Assembly (NCBI GenBank): GCA_902597865.1
Contig: CACJZL010000004.1
Span: 1-64,000, forward strand
Direction of reading: 5' to 3'
DNA length: 64,000 nucleotides
Source of the DNA: an uncultured Pelagibacteraceae bacterium
GTDB lineage: Bacteria; Pseudomonadota; Alphaproteobacteria; Pelagibacterales; Pelagibacteraceae
Numbering within the stretch: position 1 is the stretch's first letter; the number at the start of each line of letters is the position of its first letter. A program made the translations under genes and the position numbers. Under the pieces are notes generated by a model. It searched no databases. It was not told the DNA's origin and saw only the letters and a list, made by a program, of their open reading frames with translations. Of the stretch, positions 16,516-25,682 are shown piece by piece.

Positions 16516-19133
16516 TATAAACCTTTTATAGTGACTGATATTTTATCAATATCTTTTTTTAAATTACTATAGTTATTTTTTTCCTGATCAACAATATTTT
16601 TTGGCGCTCTTTCTACAAAACTTTTGTTAGAAAGTCTTTTCGATATCCCATCTAACTCACTTTGGTATTTTTGCTGCCTTTTTAGAAGGTTTTCTTTGAT
16701 CAAAGAGAGATCTATTGATTGATCAAAATATATCTTAAAAATATCCCCTTTGATGACGAGGTTTGCTGATGCTTTATCTTTATCGGTATCTAGGAAGCTA
16801 TTTATTCTACCAAGTTTTTTTAAAACAGTTTGATTTTTTTTGAAAAACAACTGATCATTTTTAGATAGGGTCGAAATAGACATATCTACAAAAGAACCTG
16901 GGCTCACATTTAATTCATTTTTAAATGCTCTAAGTTGGCTTATTAAATTGATTATATTTTCTACCTCCTTAATTTGTTTATCTTTATTTGCTTTTTTATT
17001 CGACCAATTAGCGAACATTAAATAATTTTTTGGTTTATCTAGCTTATTTTTTAACCACAATTCCTCTGTAATAAATGGAATAAATGGATGTAAAAGAATT
17101 AAAATTTGTTTAAAAACATAACTTAATGTCTGTTTTACCTCTGAAATTGATGACTTTTCTTTAGAATTCAAGATAGTTTTTGATAGCTCTACATACCAAT
17201 CACAATATGAATGCCAAACAAATTGGTAAATGTTTCTTGCTGCTTCATCAAATCTATAGTCATTTATATTCTTTTCAATAATCTTACTCACTGTGTTTAA
17301 CTCTGAAATAATCCATTTATTTATATTTAATTTTACTTTTGGCTCCTTTTTAGACTTTGAAAAATCACACTTATTCATGGATAGAAAGTTGTTTGCATTC
17401 CACAGTTTATTTAGAAAATTTCTATAACCTTTAACTCTATCCTCAGATAATTTTACATCTCTTCCAGGTGATGCCATTGATAGCAAAGTAAATCTTAATG
17501 CATCTGCGCTATATTTATCTATCAATATCAAAGGATCAATTACATTGCCTTTTGACTTAGACATTTTTTGTCCTTTTTTATCTCTTACCAATGCATGAAC
17601 ATAAATTTCTTTAAATGGTTGTTTATTTAAAAACTCCATTCCAAACATCATCATTCTGGCTACCCAAAAAAAGATAATATCAAAACCTGTTACTAAAACT
17701 GATGTTGGGTAAAACTTTTTTAAATATTCATTTTTATTAGGCCACCCAAGAGTTGCAAAAGCCCATAATCCTGATGAGAACCATGTGTCTAAAACATCTT
17801 CATCTCTAACTAATTCTACATCTTTCTTATATTTTTTTTTAGCTAGTTTTTTTGCTTCTTTATAATTTGATGCAACAAATATTTTCTTATCAGGTCCATA
17901 CCAAGCTGGTATTTGATGGCCCCACCAAAGTTGTCTTGATATACACCAAGGCTCAATATTATTCATCCATTGAAAATAAGTCTTTGACCAATTAGGGGGA
18001 AAAAATTTTGTTTTTTTATTCTTTACAATCTTCTTTGCTTTTACTGATAGTTTTTTTGCATCTGCAAACCATTGCTCTGTAAGATAAGGTTCAATTACAG
18101 AATTAGATCTATCTCCATAAGGAACTTTATTTTTAATGTTTTCTTCTTTAATAAGCTTGTCACCAAGGTCATTTAAGATTTTTTTTCTTGCTTCAAATCT
18201 ATCTAAACCAACATAATCACTAGGTGCATTCTCGTTTATCTTCCCGTCCTCTGTGAATATATTTATTATTTCTAATTTATTTCTTTTACCCACATCATAG
18301 TCATTAAAATCATGTGCTGGGGTAATTTTAACTGCACCAGAACCTTGCTCTGGATCAGCGTAATCATCTTGAATAATTTTTACTTTTCTACCTGTTATAG
18401 GTAAAACTACATTTTTTCCTACTAAATTAGTGTATCTTTCATCTTTAGGATTAACGGCAACTGCAGCATCTCCTAGCATTGTTTCTGGTCTTGTAGTTGC
18501 AATAGTTATAAATTCCGAACTATTTTCAATTTGATAATTGATATAATAAAGTTTTGAATTTACTTCTCTTTGATCAACTTCTAAGTCAGATATAGCTGTT
18601 TTTAATACTGTATCCCAGTTAACTAATTTTTTAGATTTATAAATAAGACCTTTATTATAGAGATCTATGAAAACTTTAATAACTGATGCAGATAAATTTT
18701 TATCCATTGTGAATGCATTCCTAGACCAATCACATGAACATCCAAGTTTTTTGAGCTGGTTTATGATAATATCTCCATATTCTTTTTTCCAATCCCAAAC
18801 TTTTTTGATAAAAGCCTCTCTTCCAATAGATTGTTTATCAATATTTTCACTTTCAAGTTTCCTTTCGACTAAAGCTTGCGTTGCTATTCCAGCATGGTCT
18901 GTTCCAGGTTGCCATAAAGTTTCAAAATTGTTCATTCTATGAAATCTTATAAGCAAATCTTGAATGGTATTATTAAGGGCGTGACCCATATGCAAGCTAC
19001 CAGTGACGTTTGGAGGTGGAATTACAATAGAATATTTTTTTTTATTTTTTTTAGGTTTAAAGAGACGTTTTTTTTCCCAGTAAGAATATATTTTATTTTC
19101 TACTTTAGTATGTATATATTTTTCTGAGTTCAT
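16515..19133 (-). CDS. valS: Valyl-tRNA synthetase
   Basis: Class I aminoacyl-tRNA synthetase of 872 residues. The HIGH-type signature is [18 protein letters not shown], and the KMSKS loop is [17 protein letters not shown]. The editing (CP1) domain includes [33 protein letters not shown] is typical of ValS and separates it from IleS. The C-terminal end is a coiled coil ([28 protein letters not shown]), the ValS tRNA-binding arm. It begins a minus-strand operon with ilvD and manC. The plus-strand tRNA-Cys starts 118 bases upstream. Confidence 0.97.
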   Translation of the reverse strand: MNSEKYIHTKVENKIYSYWEKKRLFKPKKNKKKYSIVIPPPNVTGSLHMGHALNNTIQDLLIRFHRMNNFETLWQPGTDHAGIATQALVERKLESENIDKQSIGREAFIKKVWDWKKEYGDIIINQLKKLGCSCDWSRNAFTMDKNLSASVIKVFIDLYNKGLIYKSKKLVNWDTVLKTAISDLEVDQREVNSKLYYINYQIENSSEFITIATTRPETMLGDAAVAVNPKDERYTNLVGKNVVLPITGRKVKIIQDDYADPEQGSGAVKITPAHDFNDYDVGKRNKLEIINIFTEDGKINENAPSDYVGLDRFEARKKILNDLGDKLIKEENIKNKVPYGDRSNSVIEPYLTEQWFADAKKLSVKAKKIVKNKKTKFFPPNWSKTYFQWMNNIEPWCISRQLWWGHQIPAWYGPDKKIFVASNYKEAKKLAKKKYKKDVELVRDEDVLDTWFSSGLWAFATLGWPNKNEYLKKFYPTSVLVTGFDIIFFWVARMMMFGMEFLNKQPFKEIYVHALVRDKKGQKMSKSKGNVIDPLILIDKYSADALRFTLLSMASPGRDVKLSEDRVKGYRNFLNKLWNANNFLSMNKCDFSKSKKEPKVKLNINKWIISELNTVSKIIEKNINDYRFDEAARNIYQFVWHSYCDWYVELSKTILNSKEKSSISEVKQTLSYVFKQILILLHPFIPFITEELWLKNKLDKPKNYLMFANWSNKKANKDKQIKEVENIINLISQLRAFKNELNVSPGSFVDMSISTLSKNDQLFFKKNQTVLKKLGRINSFLDTDKDKASANLVIKGDIFKIYFDQSIDLSLIKENLLKRQQKYQSELDGISKRLSNKSFVERAPKNIVDQEKNNYSNLKKDIDKISVTIKGL

Positions 19134-19234
19134 TAGTGATTATAGTTTATAATTCAATAAACATATTTAACAATAAACAAATTCTAATTGAATTTGATGG
19201 AATATTTCATATATAAACATTAAATAAATTGTTT

Positions 19235-19240
19235 TATAAT
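19235..19240 (+). promoter_or_regulatory. Possible -10 element of the tRNA-Cys promoter
   Basis: A perfect TATAAT ends 10 bases before the tRNA-Cys. No convincing -35 hexamer is visible 16-18 bases upstream in this AT-rich stretch, so it is a candidate only. Confidence 0.4.
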
Positions 19241-19250
19241 CAGTTTTACT

Positions 19251-19324
19251 GGTAACGTGGCGGAATGGTTACGCAGAGGATTGCAAATCCTTGTATCCCG
19301 GTTCGATTCCGGGCGTTACCTCCA
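19251..19324 (+). tRNA. tRNA-Cys (GCA)
   Basis: A 74-base cloverleaf with acceptor GGTAACG/CGTTACC, anticodon loop TTGCAAA (anticodon GCA), a GTTCGATTC T loop and a genome-encoded CCA. It is followed 50 bases later by tRNA-Asn in the same orientation, so both may be on one precursor. Confidence 0.97.
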
Positions 19325-19374
19325 AAAAAAGAGTTGTTTTCAATAAAAAAAAAAGTAAGTTTTGATTTTAATAT

Positions 19375-19450
19375 TCCTCGGTAGCTCAGTTGGTAGAGCA
19401 GTTGACTGTTAATCAATTGGTCGCAGGTTCGAGTCCTGCCCGAGGAGCCA
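19375..19450 (+). tRNA. tRNA-Asn (GTT)
   Basis: A 76-base cloverleaf with acceptor TCCTCGG/CCGAGGA, D arm AGCTCAGTTGGTAGAGCA, anticodon loop CTGTTAA (anticodon GTT), T loop GTTCGAGTC and encoded CCA. The next gene, on the opposite strand, ends 5 bases beyond it. Confidence 0.97.
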
Positions 19451-19454
19451 AATA

Positions 19455-20462
19455 CTACTTATAACTTTTAAAACCACCCATACCTGAAGGTAACAGAGAT
19501 TTAATTCTCCATAGAAAAAAGGAATATAGTAAACTTTTGCTATTTTTCCCATTATCAACATTGATAAACTTTATATCTTTATTAAATAAGTATTTTATAG
19601 CAAAAGATATATTAGAAGAACCGCCAATAAAAAAATCAAGTTTAGAAATAATTAGAGCTTGTATGAAAACATCTCTTGTGTGCTTAAAGTAATTTCTCGA
19701 CCCATAAAAAAATTTATGATCATAATGAGGGCCTTTAGAATTTTTAGACCTGTAAGTATTAATAAAAATAATATTTTTGTATCTGTTTTTAATATAATTA
19801 AAATTTTCAACCTCATCTACAAAAATAAAGATGACCTTATTTTTGGCATATTTGTTTAGCAAGTTTGTTATCTGTTTTTTTGTTGGTGGAAAGGGATGTT
19901 TTGGTGCTCTTTTCATATCTCCACCACGCCAATGAAGTCCTATCCAATTTTTTTTTTTGAATTTATTTTTTTTTAAGAAAATTTCAGCTTCATTTATGAT
20001 AAATGGTTTTATTTTTATATATTTTTTAAAAATTTTATGATGTTCTTCCGTAATTTCTTTATAACTCCTAACAGAAAGACGATTTTCATCACAAAATATA
20101 ACACGATTACTTTTATAAACCTCTTCTAAAGAATATTTTGACACAGGTTCCCAGTAATATTCCCATGAGTTTTCATCATATTCACTATAAACCGTCGGAA
20201 AATTTTTAAAATCTACAACTGGTGTATATTTCATCTTTTCACAATATAGTAAATGATCTAAAACAAATAGCAGATGAGTAAATAAACCACCAACTCCCTC
20301 TCTTTGAATTATATAAAACGTTTTGTCTTTATTCTTATTTCCAAAATTATGAATTTGGTTTTTGGGTGACTCTTTTTTTATTTTATTTATTTCAGTCTTA
20401 TTGACTATGTATTTTTCTTTTCTATTTTTAAGAAGCATTTTTAATAAAAATTTTTTGATCAT
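19455..20462 (-). CDS. Fucosyltransferase-like protein, probable surface glycosylation
   Basis: A 335-residue protein without signal peptide. IIQREGVGGLFTHLLFVLDHLLYCEKMKYTPVVDF, then NWIGLHWRGGDMKRAPKHPFPPT, and finally DFFIGGSSNISFAIKYLF resemble the fold of alpha-1,6/O-fucosyltransferases (NodZ-like): the H-x-RGGD element corresponds to the GDP-sugar-binding arginine motif, and the late GGSSN stretch to the donor-binding loop. Donor and acceptor are unknown. It is Lys/Asn/Phe-rich even for this genome, stands alone between tRNA-Asn and a small regulator, and has no partner sugar genes beside it. A gene of this kind next to tRNAs is often strain-variable. The family call is moderate. Confidence 0.55.
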   Translation of the reverse strand: MIKKFLLKMLLKNRKEKYIVNKTEINKIKKESPKNQIHNFGNKNKDKTFYIIQREGVGGLFTHLLFVLDHLLYCEKMKYTPVVDFKNFPTVYSEYDENSWEYYWEPVSKYSLEEVYKSNRVIFCDENRLSVRSYKEITEEHHKIFKKYIKIKPFIINEAEIFLKKNKFKKKNWIGLHWRGGDMKRAPKHPFPPTKKQITNLLNKYAKNKVIFIFVDEVENFNYIKNRYKNIIFINTYRSKNSKGPHYDHKFFYGSRNYFKHTRDVFIQALIISKLDFFIGGSSNISFAIKYLFNKDIKFINVDNGKNSKSLLYSFFLWRIKSLLPSGMGGFKSYK

Positions 20463-20617
20463 TTTTTATAAGATTTTTATATCTAAAAACATTTTATAAT
20501 AAACTATAGGTTGTTTATTTTCTAGATGTGGCTTTTTTTTGAAAAAAGTACAAAATTTAAAGAATATTTAAATTTTTATATAAATTTGACCGTAAATTTT
20601 CGTCTTAGAAATTAAGA

Positions 20618-20989
20618 TTAACCAGTTTTTTGTATTCCGACATTTAGTGATTGTAAATTTTTACTAAATTTTATCTTTTGATCACTTGTTAGTTCAGAAT
20701 ATAACTTGACTAAAAAATTATAGTTCACATTCATGTGCCCTTCTTTAATTTTATCTGCATTTATTAGGTATTCTGAAAAATCTTCAAAAAAATAATTTAT
20801 CGGAACTTTTAAATAGTTCGATAATTGAAGTAATCTTATAGAACTTACTCCATTTGTGCCTTTTTCATACTTTTGAATTTGTTGAAATGTTACGTTGATT
20901 GCTTTTGCTACTTTTGTTTGTGTAAGACCAAGTGCTAGTCTTCTTAACTTAAGTTTGTTACCTAAGTGTTTGTTAAAATTATCTTCCAT
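20618..20989 (-). CDS. XRE-family helix-turn-helix regulator
   Basis: A 123-residue Cro/CI-type DNA-binding protein. The HTH (about 11-65) is KLKLRRLALGLTQTKVAKAINVTFQQIQKYEKGTNGVSSIRLLQLSNYLKVPINYFF, the pattern of a widespread alphaproteobacterial group with TFQQIQKYEKG. The remaining 55 residues have no recognised ligand domain. A GAGGGG ribosome-binding site precedes the ATG by 6 bases. It lies alone, 155 bases upstream of the fucosyltransferase-like gene and 168 bases downstream of aapP. Its targets cannot be told from the sequence. Confidence 0.85.
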   Translation of the reverse strand: MEDNFNKHLGNKLKLRRLALGLTQTKVAKAINVTFQQIQKYEKGTNGVSSIRLLQLSNYLKVPINYFFEDFSEYLINADKIKEGHMNVNYNFLVKLYSELTSDQKIKFSKNLQSLNVGIQKTG

Positions 20990-21134
20990 TAAGACCCCTC
21001 TTAAAAACCAAGATTGAACTCTATCCTAAGGGTTTATGCAAGCGGAAAAAAATTTTTTTTTTAGTGATTTTGAGGCTTGACAATATTAGAAAAGCTCTAA
21101 ATTGTTTTTTAAAAATATAGAAAATATAACATTT

Positions 21135-21155
21135 TTTGCATGCCTTACATGCAAA
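21135..21155. repeat. Perfect 8-bp inverted repeat after aapP
   Basis: TTTGCATG-CCTTA-CATGCAAA is a perfect 8-base inverted repeat just beyond the aapP stop. In the direction of aapP transcription it is followed by A, not T, so it is not a classic terminator there. Read on the plus strand it is followed by TTTTATAAT. It may stabilise the 3' end of the aap mRNA or be a protein-binding palindrome upstream of the XRE gene. Confidence 0.5.
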
Positions 21156-21157
21156 TT

Positions 21158-21892
21158 TTATAATATTTGACTTAAGAAAAGTTTTGTTCTGTCACTTTTT
21201 GGGTTAGCAAAAAATTCTTTCGTAGTATTTTTTTCAACTATCATGCCTTCATCCATAAAAATAACCTCATCAGCTACTTCTTTTGCAAATCCCATTTCAT
21301 GAGTTACAACTATCATCGTCATACCACCTTTAGCAAGGTTAACCATTGCATCTAAAACCTCTTTTATCATCTCAGGATCAAGTGCAGAAGTTGGTTCATC
21401 AAATAACATTATCTTGGGCTGCATGCATAAAGCTCTAGCGATAGCTGATCTTTGTTGTTGACCCCCTGATAATTGACCTGGAAACTTATGTGCCTGGTCA
21501 GCTATTTGAACTTGTTCTAATTGTTGCATTGCAAGTTCTTCTGCTTGTTTTTTTGGCATCTTTTTTACCCAAATAGGTGCTAAAGTGCAGTTATCTAAAA
21601 TAGATAAGTGCGGAAATAAATTAAATTGTTGGAAAACCATACCAACCTCAGCTCTAATTTGCTCAATATTTTTTGTGTTTTCACTAAGTTCTGTTCCATC
21701 AACAATGATTTTACCTTCTTGGTGCTCTTCTAATCTGTTAATACATCTTATTAACGTCGATTTTCCGGAGCCTGATGGACCGCAGACTACAATCTTTTGT
21801 TTTGGTTGCACTTCTAAATTAATATCTTTTAATACTTGGAAATCACCAAACCATTTATTAACGTTTTCAATATTTATTATAGAACTAGACAT
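21158..21892 (-). CDS. aapP: General L-amino-acid ABC transporter ATP-binding protein
   Basis: Cytoplasmic ATPase of the polar amino-acid importer (AapP/BztD/YhdZ), 244 residues. Walker A is [20 protein letters not shown], the signature [19 protein letters not shown], Walker [16 protein letters not shown], and the switch His is in [31 protein letters not shown] and [17 protein letters not shown] mark the polar-amino-acid (GlnQ-like) subgroup. It is last in aapJ-aapQ-aapM-aapP, and its start shares a base with the aapM stop. Confidence 0.95.
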   Translation of the reverse strand: MSSSIINIENVNKWFGDFQVLKDINLEVQPKQKIVVCGPSGSGKSTLIRCINRLEEHQEGKIIVDGTELSENTKNIEQIRAEVGMVFQQFNLFPHLSILDNCTLAPIWVKKMPKKQAEELAMQQLEQVQIADQAHKFPGQLSGGQQQRSAIARALCMQPKIMLFDEPTSALDPEMIKEVLDAMVNLAKGGMTMIVVTHEMGFAKEVADEVIFMDEGMIVEKNTTKEFFANPKSDRTKLFLSQIL

Positions 21893-23160
21893 TATCTTTC
21901 AGTTTTATATTTTTCTTCAAGGTTATAACTATATTTGCTCATTGCATAGCAAATTATCCAGAAAATTATTGCTGCAAAAATATATCCTTCCATAGCAAAA
22001 CCAAGCCATTTTGGATTTGTTTTAGCTAAAGCAAGCATTCCTGCAATTTCAGCTAAGCCAACTACAAATATTAACGGTGTATCTTTAACCAATGCTAAAA
22101 ATGTATTTGCAATTCCAGGAATTACTAATTTCAAAGCTTGTGGTAATATTACAAAAATATGCATTTTCCAATATCCCATTCCTAAAGATTTTGCTGCATC
22201 GTATTGACCTCTGGGTAGAGCTTGTAAACCACCTCTAATAACCTCAGCACAATATGCTGCTTCAAACAAAGTTATAGCTATAATTACTCTAACTAATTTA
22301 TCCATGAAGAAATCTTGGGGTAAAAACATTGGAAACATTACTGATGACATAAATAATACTGTTATTAATGGAACTCCTCTCCAAAATTCAATGTAACCAA
22401 CTGAAATATATCTTATAGCTGGTAAATTAGATCTTCTTCCTAATGCCAAGATCATTCCAAGCGGAAAACAGAAAATTAAACAAAAAAATGAAACAATAAA
22501 CGTTAAAGATAAACCGCCCCAAGCTCCAGTTTCTACCCAAACTAAACCAAATGATCCACCTGAAATCAAATAATAGATTATTAGGAAAGCAATTATTGGA
22601 TAGATTACTACGTAATACAAAGCTAAGTATTTTTTTAAATTTTCTTTAAAAAAGTAACCAACAAATCCAAGTCCTATAACTAATAAAAATGCAGAATTTA
22701 TTCTCCAATGAAGTTCATTGGGGTACATTCCATACATAAATCTCTTAAACCAAACTTTTATGTACGTCCAACAAGCTCCTGTGCCTGTACATGCCTCTTT
22801 TGTATCGCCAGATATATTAGCGTCTAACACCATCCAGCTTAGTGCTGGAGGAAAGGCTTTTAAAATAGCAAAAGTTATAAACAGTGTAAGAAATGCATTG
22901 AAGTTAGTTGTATTAATATTTTTATTAAGAGAGTCTAAAAATTTATATCCACTGTATTCTGTTCTTAAATAAGACAAACCTAAAAAACCAAGAATTAGAG
23001 GGAAAAAAATACTCAAATTTCCTGGTAAAGAACCACTAATATTAATTCTAAAAAAAGAATTTAAAAACACATCAAGTATACTTAAAATTAATAAAGCGCT
23101 TCCAATGTAAATATTGGTCATTTGGTTTTGGCTTTTAATTCTATTTAAACTTAAATTCAT
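21892..23160 (-). CDS. aapM: General L-amino-acid ABC transporter permease AapM
   Basis: Inner-membrane permease (AapM/BztC/YhdY), 422 residues. About three N-terminal helices and a loop with two cysteines ([20 protein letters not shown]) precede the HisM-like permease domain from about residue 215. The permease motif is [36 protein letters not shown], with [11 protein letters not shown] after it. The long N-terminal part is characteristic of this transporter class compared with 220-residue HisM/GlnP permeases. It follows aapQ by 2 bases. Confidence 0.94.
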   Translation of the reverse strand: MNLSLNRIKSQNQMTNIYIGSALLILSILDVFLNSFFRINISGSLPGNLSIFFPLILGFLGLSYLRTEYSGYKFLDSLNKNINTTNFNAFLTLFITFAILKAFPPALSWMVLDANISGDTKEACTGTGACWTYIKVWFKRFMYGMYPNELHWRINSAFLLVIGLGFVGYFFKENLKKYLALYYVVIYPIIAFLIIYYLISGGSFGLVWVETGAWGGLSLTFIVSFFCLIFCFPLGMILALGRRSNLPAIRYISVGYIEFWRGVPLITVLFMSSVMFPMFLPQDFFMDKLVRVIIAITLFEAAYCAEVIRGGLQALPRGQYDAAKSLGMGYWKMHIFVILPQALKLVIPGIANTFLALVKDTPLIFVVGLAEIAGMLALAKTNPKWLGFAMEGYIFAAIIFWIICYAMSKYSYNLEEKYKTER

Positions 23161-23162
23161 TT

Positions 23163-24314
23163 TTATTTTTCCTTTATTTCTATTCGTTTATTGTACCAAT
23201 TCATTAAAGCAGCAATTGCTAAACTAATTGATAAATAAGTTAACATCGTAATACCAACAATCTCAATTGCTTTACCTGTTTGCATCAAAGCTGTTCCTGC
23301 AAAAACTAAAACTAAATCTGGATATGCAATAGCGGCAGCTAGGGATGAATTTTTTGTTAAATTTAAATATTGATTTGTTGTTGGTGGAATAATAATTCTT
23401 AGTGCTTGTGGCATAATAACTAATTTTAAAATTTGATTAGGTGTTAGACCAACTGAAGCAGCAGCCTCTTTTTGACCCTTACTTATACCTTGAATTCCAG
23501 CTCTTACACATTCAGCCACAAAAGTTGATGTGTAAAGTGAAAGTGCTAAAACTAAAGCTATCAGCTCAGGTGGTAATGCAATTCCACCCTCAAAAATAAA
23601 TGATGTTTGCGCTAATTGTTTTAAAACTGGCATTTCAAAATCAAGCGTTACTCCTCCAATTAAAAATGACAGTAATGGTAAAATAGTAATTAAAGCTAAC
23701 GATATATATAAAACAGGTAATTGTTTACCTTCTCTTTCTTGAATTTTTTTCGCATAAACTCTTAAAAATATAATAGCTACAATTGCAGCTATCAAACATG
23801 ACATAAATACATTTAAATTTTCCCAAATCATTGAGGGAATGTAATAACCTTTAATAGTCATATAAGTCACACCAAACCAAGGTTGAGCATTTTCAGGAAG
23901 AGGTAATGCTCTTAATGCAGCGTAATACCAAAAGAATATTTGTAATAATAAGGGTATATTTCTAAAAAACTCTACATACCAAGCTGCTGAATTCTTAATT
24001 AAAAAATTTTGTGATAGTCTGGCAACACCAATTACAACACCTAAAATAGTACAAAATATTATACCTAAAAAAGATACTAAAAGTGTATTTAGTAAAGCTA
24101 CTACATAAGCCCAAAGGTAAGAGTCTTGACCATCATAATCAAGCAAAGTGAATTGCATATCGAATGAGGCTTCTTGTGATAAAAAACCAAAGCCAAAATC
24201 AATACCTCTATTGTCCATATTAACTTGTGCATTAATTGTAAAAAAACCGAAAACAAAAACTACGAATAGGATAGTTAAAAGCTGGGGAAGAATTCTTTTA
24301 ATTTTATTGTTCAT
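23163..24314 (-). CDS. aapQ: General L-amino-acid ABC transporter permease AapQ
   Basis: Partner permease (AapQ/BztB/YhdX), 383 residues. The first helix is at about 9-28, a loop of about 35 residues follows (DNRGIDFGFGFLSQEASFD is typical of AapQ), then further helices. The coupling segment is KGQKEAAASVGLTPNQILKLVIMPQALRIIIPPTTNQY, and NLTKNSSLAAAIAYPDLV follows. It heterodimerises with AapM. The 64-base gap after aapJ contains a perfect terminator hairpin, so it is expected to be expressed below aapJ. Confidence 0.94.
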   Translation of the reverse strand: MNNKIKRILPQLLTILFVVFVFGFFTINAQVNMDNRGIDFGFGFLSQEASFDMQFTLLDYDGQDSYLWAYVVALLNTLLVSFLGIIFCTILGVVIGVARLSQNFLIKNSAAWYVEFFRNIPLLLQIFFWYYAALRALPLPENAQPWFGVTYMTIKGYYIPSMIWENLNVFMSCLIAAIVAIIFLRVYAKKIQEREGKQLPVLYISLALITILPLLSFLIGGVTLDFEMPVLKQLAQTSFIFEGGIALPPELIALVLALSLYTSTFVAECVRAGIQGISKGQKEAAASVGLTPNQILKLVIMPQALRIIIPPTTNQYLNLTKNSSLAAAIAYPDLVLVFAGTALMQTGKAIEIVGITMLTYLSISLAIAALMNWYNKRIEIKEK

Positions 24315-24330
24315 TTAGGAGTATAATAAA

Positions 24331-24360
24331 AAAAAGGGCTAGATAAATCTAGCCCTTTTT
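24331..24360 (-). terminator. Intrinsic terminator between aapJ and aapQ
   Basis: A perfect 13-base stem AAAAAGGGCTAGA / TCTAGCCCTTTTT with a TAAA loop. In the minus direction it ends in a T run and lies 18 bases after the aapJ stop. It should end most aapJ transcripts, allowing a limited flow into the permease genes. Confidence 0.9.
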
Positions 24361-24378
24361 AAGTATTTTAAGATGAAA

Positions 24379-25416
24379 TTATCTTGCTGGTGGAACGTAT
24401 AAAATTCCGCCTTTTGTCCATAATTGGTTTGGACCTCTGTCTGGTAAAATACCTGTATCAGCTATATTTCTTTTGTAGCTTTCACCGTAGTTACCAACTT
24501 GCTTGATAATTCTTAAGTTCCACTCGTTATCTAAACCAAAAGCAGCACCCATTTCACCTTCTGCACCAACAAGTCTTTTGATTTGTGGGTTATCAGAAGT
24601 TTTCATTGAGTCAGCATTTGATGAAGTGATACCGTATTCTTCTGCTTCGATCATAGTATTTAACGACCATCTTACGATATCTTCCCAAACAGCATCACCT
24701 TGTCTTACAACTGGTCCTAAAGGCTCTTTAGAAATAGTTTCTGGAAGAACAATGTGTTCATCTGGATTCTTCATTTTAGTTCTTTGAGCAGCTAATCCTG
24801 ATTTATCAGTTGTGTAAGTATCACATCTACCTGCATCGTAAGCAGCAACGACTTCGTCTGCTTTTTCGAATGCCACTGGCTCATAAGAAATTCCTCTTGA
24901 ATTAAAGAAATCTCTCATATTTAGCTCAGTTGTTGTACCAATGTTTGTACAAGCTGAGATACCATTTTTAAACTGATCTACTGACGTAATTCCAGAGCTT
25001 TTTCTTACCATGAAACCTTGACCATCGTAAAAGTTTACTCCTACGAAAGTAAGACCAATGTCAGCGTCTCTAGAAAGTGTCCAAGTAGTATTTCTTGCTA
25101 ATACATCAATTTCACCTGAAGTAAGTGCTGTAAATCTTTCTTTTGCACTTAGTGGAGTGAACTTAACTTTGTTAGCATCACCTAGTACAGCAGCTGCCAC
25201 TGCTCTACATACGTCAACGTCGATACCTGTCCAATTTCCAGACGCATCAGCATTTGAAAATCCAGGAAGACCTTGAGAAACACCACATCTAACAAAACCC
25301 TTTTTCTGAGTGTTTTTTAGAGTTTTTGACTTTTTAGCCATTGCTTCTGTTGTAAATGCAAACAGAACAGCAATCATAGCAAATAAAGAAGTCAATTGTT
25401 TTAAATGTTTAAACAT
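24379..25416 (-). CDS. aapJ: General L-amino-acid ABC transporter substrate-binding protein
   Basis: Periplasmic binding protein of the broad-specificity amino-acid transporter (AapJ/BztA/YhdW), 345 residues. A signal peptide (about 1-27, MFKHLKQLTSLFAMIAVLFAFTTEAMA) precedes the family-3 solute-binding fold: KKGFVRCGVSQGLPGFSNADASGNWTGIDVDVCRAVAAAVLGD is the typical ligand-binding entry, with DVLARNTTWTLSRDA and DTYTTDKSGLAAQR further on. A terminator follows the gene. In SAR11 this transporter is a major route for dissolved amino acids; here that is context, not sequence evidence. Confidence 0.96.
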   Translation of the reverse strand: MFKHLKQLTSLFAMIAVLFAFTTEAMAKKSKTLKNTQKKGFVRCGVSQGLPGFSNADASGNWTGIDVDVCRAVAAAVLGDANKVKFTPLSAKERFTALTSGEIDVLARNTTWTLSRDADIGLTFVGVNFYDGQGFMVRKSSGITSVDQFKNGISACTNIGTTTELNMRDFFNSRGISYEPVAFEKADEVVAAYDAGRCDTYTTDKSGLAAQRTKMKNPDEHIVLPETISKEPLGPVVRQGDAVWEDIVRWSLNTMIEAEEYGITSSNADSMKTSDNPQIKRLVGAEGEMGAAFGLDNEWNLRIIKQVGNYGESYKRNIADTGILPDRGPNQLWTKGGILYVPPAR

Positions 25417-25451
25417 ATATTTCCTCTTAGTTATTTATTTGTTAACAAATC

Positions 25452-25473
25452 AATTCAAAATTATTTTTGAATT
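25452..25473. repeat. 9-bp inverted repeat in the aapJ upstream region
   Basis: AATTCAAAA-TTAT-TTTTGAATT is a perfect 9-base inverted repeat 36 bases before the aapJ ATG, probably within its 5' leader or promoter. It could be an operator or an mRNA hairpin. AT-rich palindromes are common by chance in this genome. Confidence 0.35.
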
Positions 25474-25578
25474 AATTAATTTAAACACTTAAATAAAAAT
25501 TGATCAACCGTCTTTGGTGTGCAAATTGACTTAATAAATAACTTTAATCGAATCTATTATCAACCATAGGTAGAATAT

Positions 25579-25655
25579 TGGCGCGCCCTGAAGGATTCGA
25601 ACCTCCGACCCACGGTTTAGAAAACCGTTGCTCTATCCAGCTGAGCTAAGGGCGC
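25579..25655 (-). tRNA. tRNA-Arg (TCT)
   Basis: A 77-base cloverleaf on the minus strand: acceptor GCGCCCT/AGGGCGC, D arm TAGCTCAGCTGGATAGAGCA, anticodon TCT in a TTCTAAA loop, T loop GTTCGAATC and encoded CCA. It reads AGA codons, which are the main arginine codons in this AT-rich genome. It lies between trkH and aapJ. Confidence 0.97.
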
Positions 25656-25682
25656 AAAATAAATATTATTTATAATACTAAA

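Noticed and set aside
20463-20617. Possible small RNA in the gap between the XRE and fucosyltransferase-like genes
   Set aside because: The 155 bases are AT-rich with no stable hairpin or promoter that I could see.
19251-20989. Genomic island inserted at tRNA-Asn
   Set aside because: No integrase, no duplicated tRNA 3' end and no direct repeats were found, so only strain variability is suggested.
25417-25578. Possible sigma-54 promoter before aapJ (TTGGTGTGCAAAT)
   Set aside because: It does not fit TGGCAC-N5-TTGC in spacing, and the NtrX here lacks GAFTGA.
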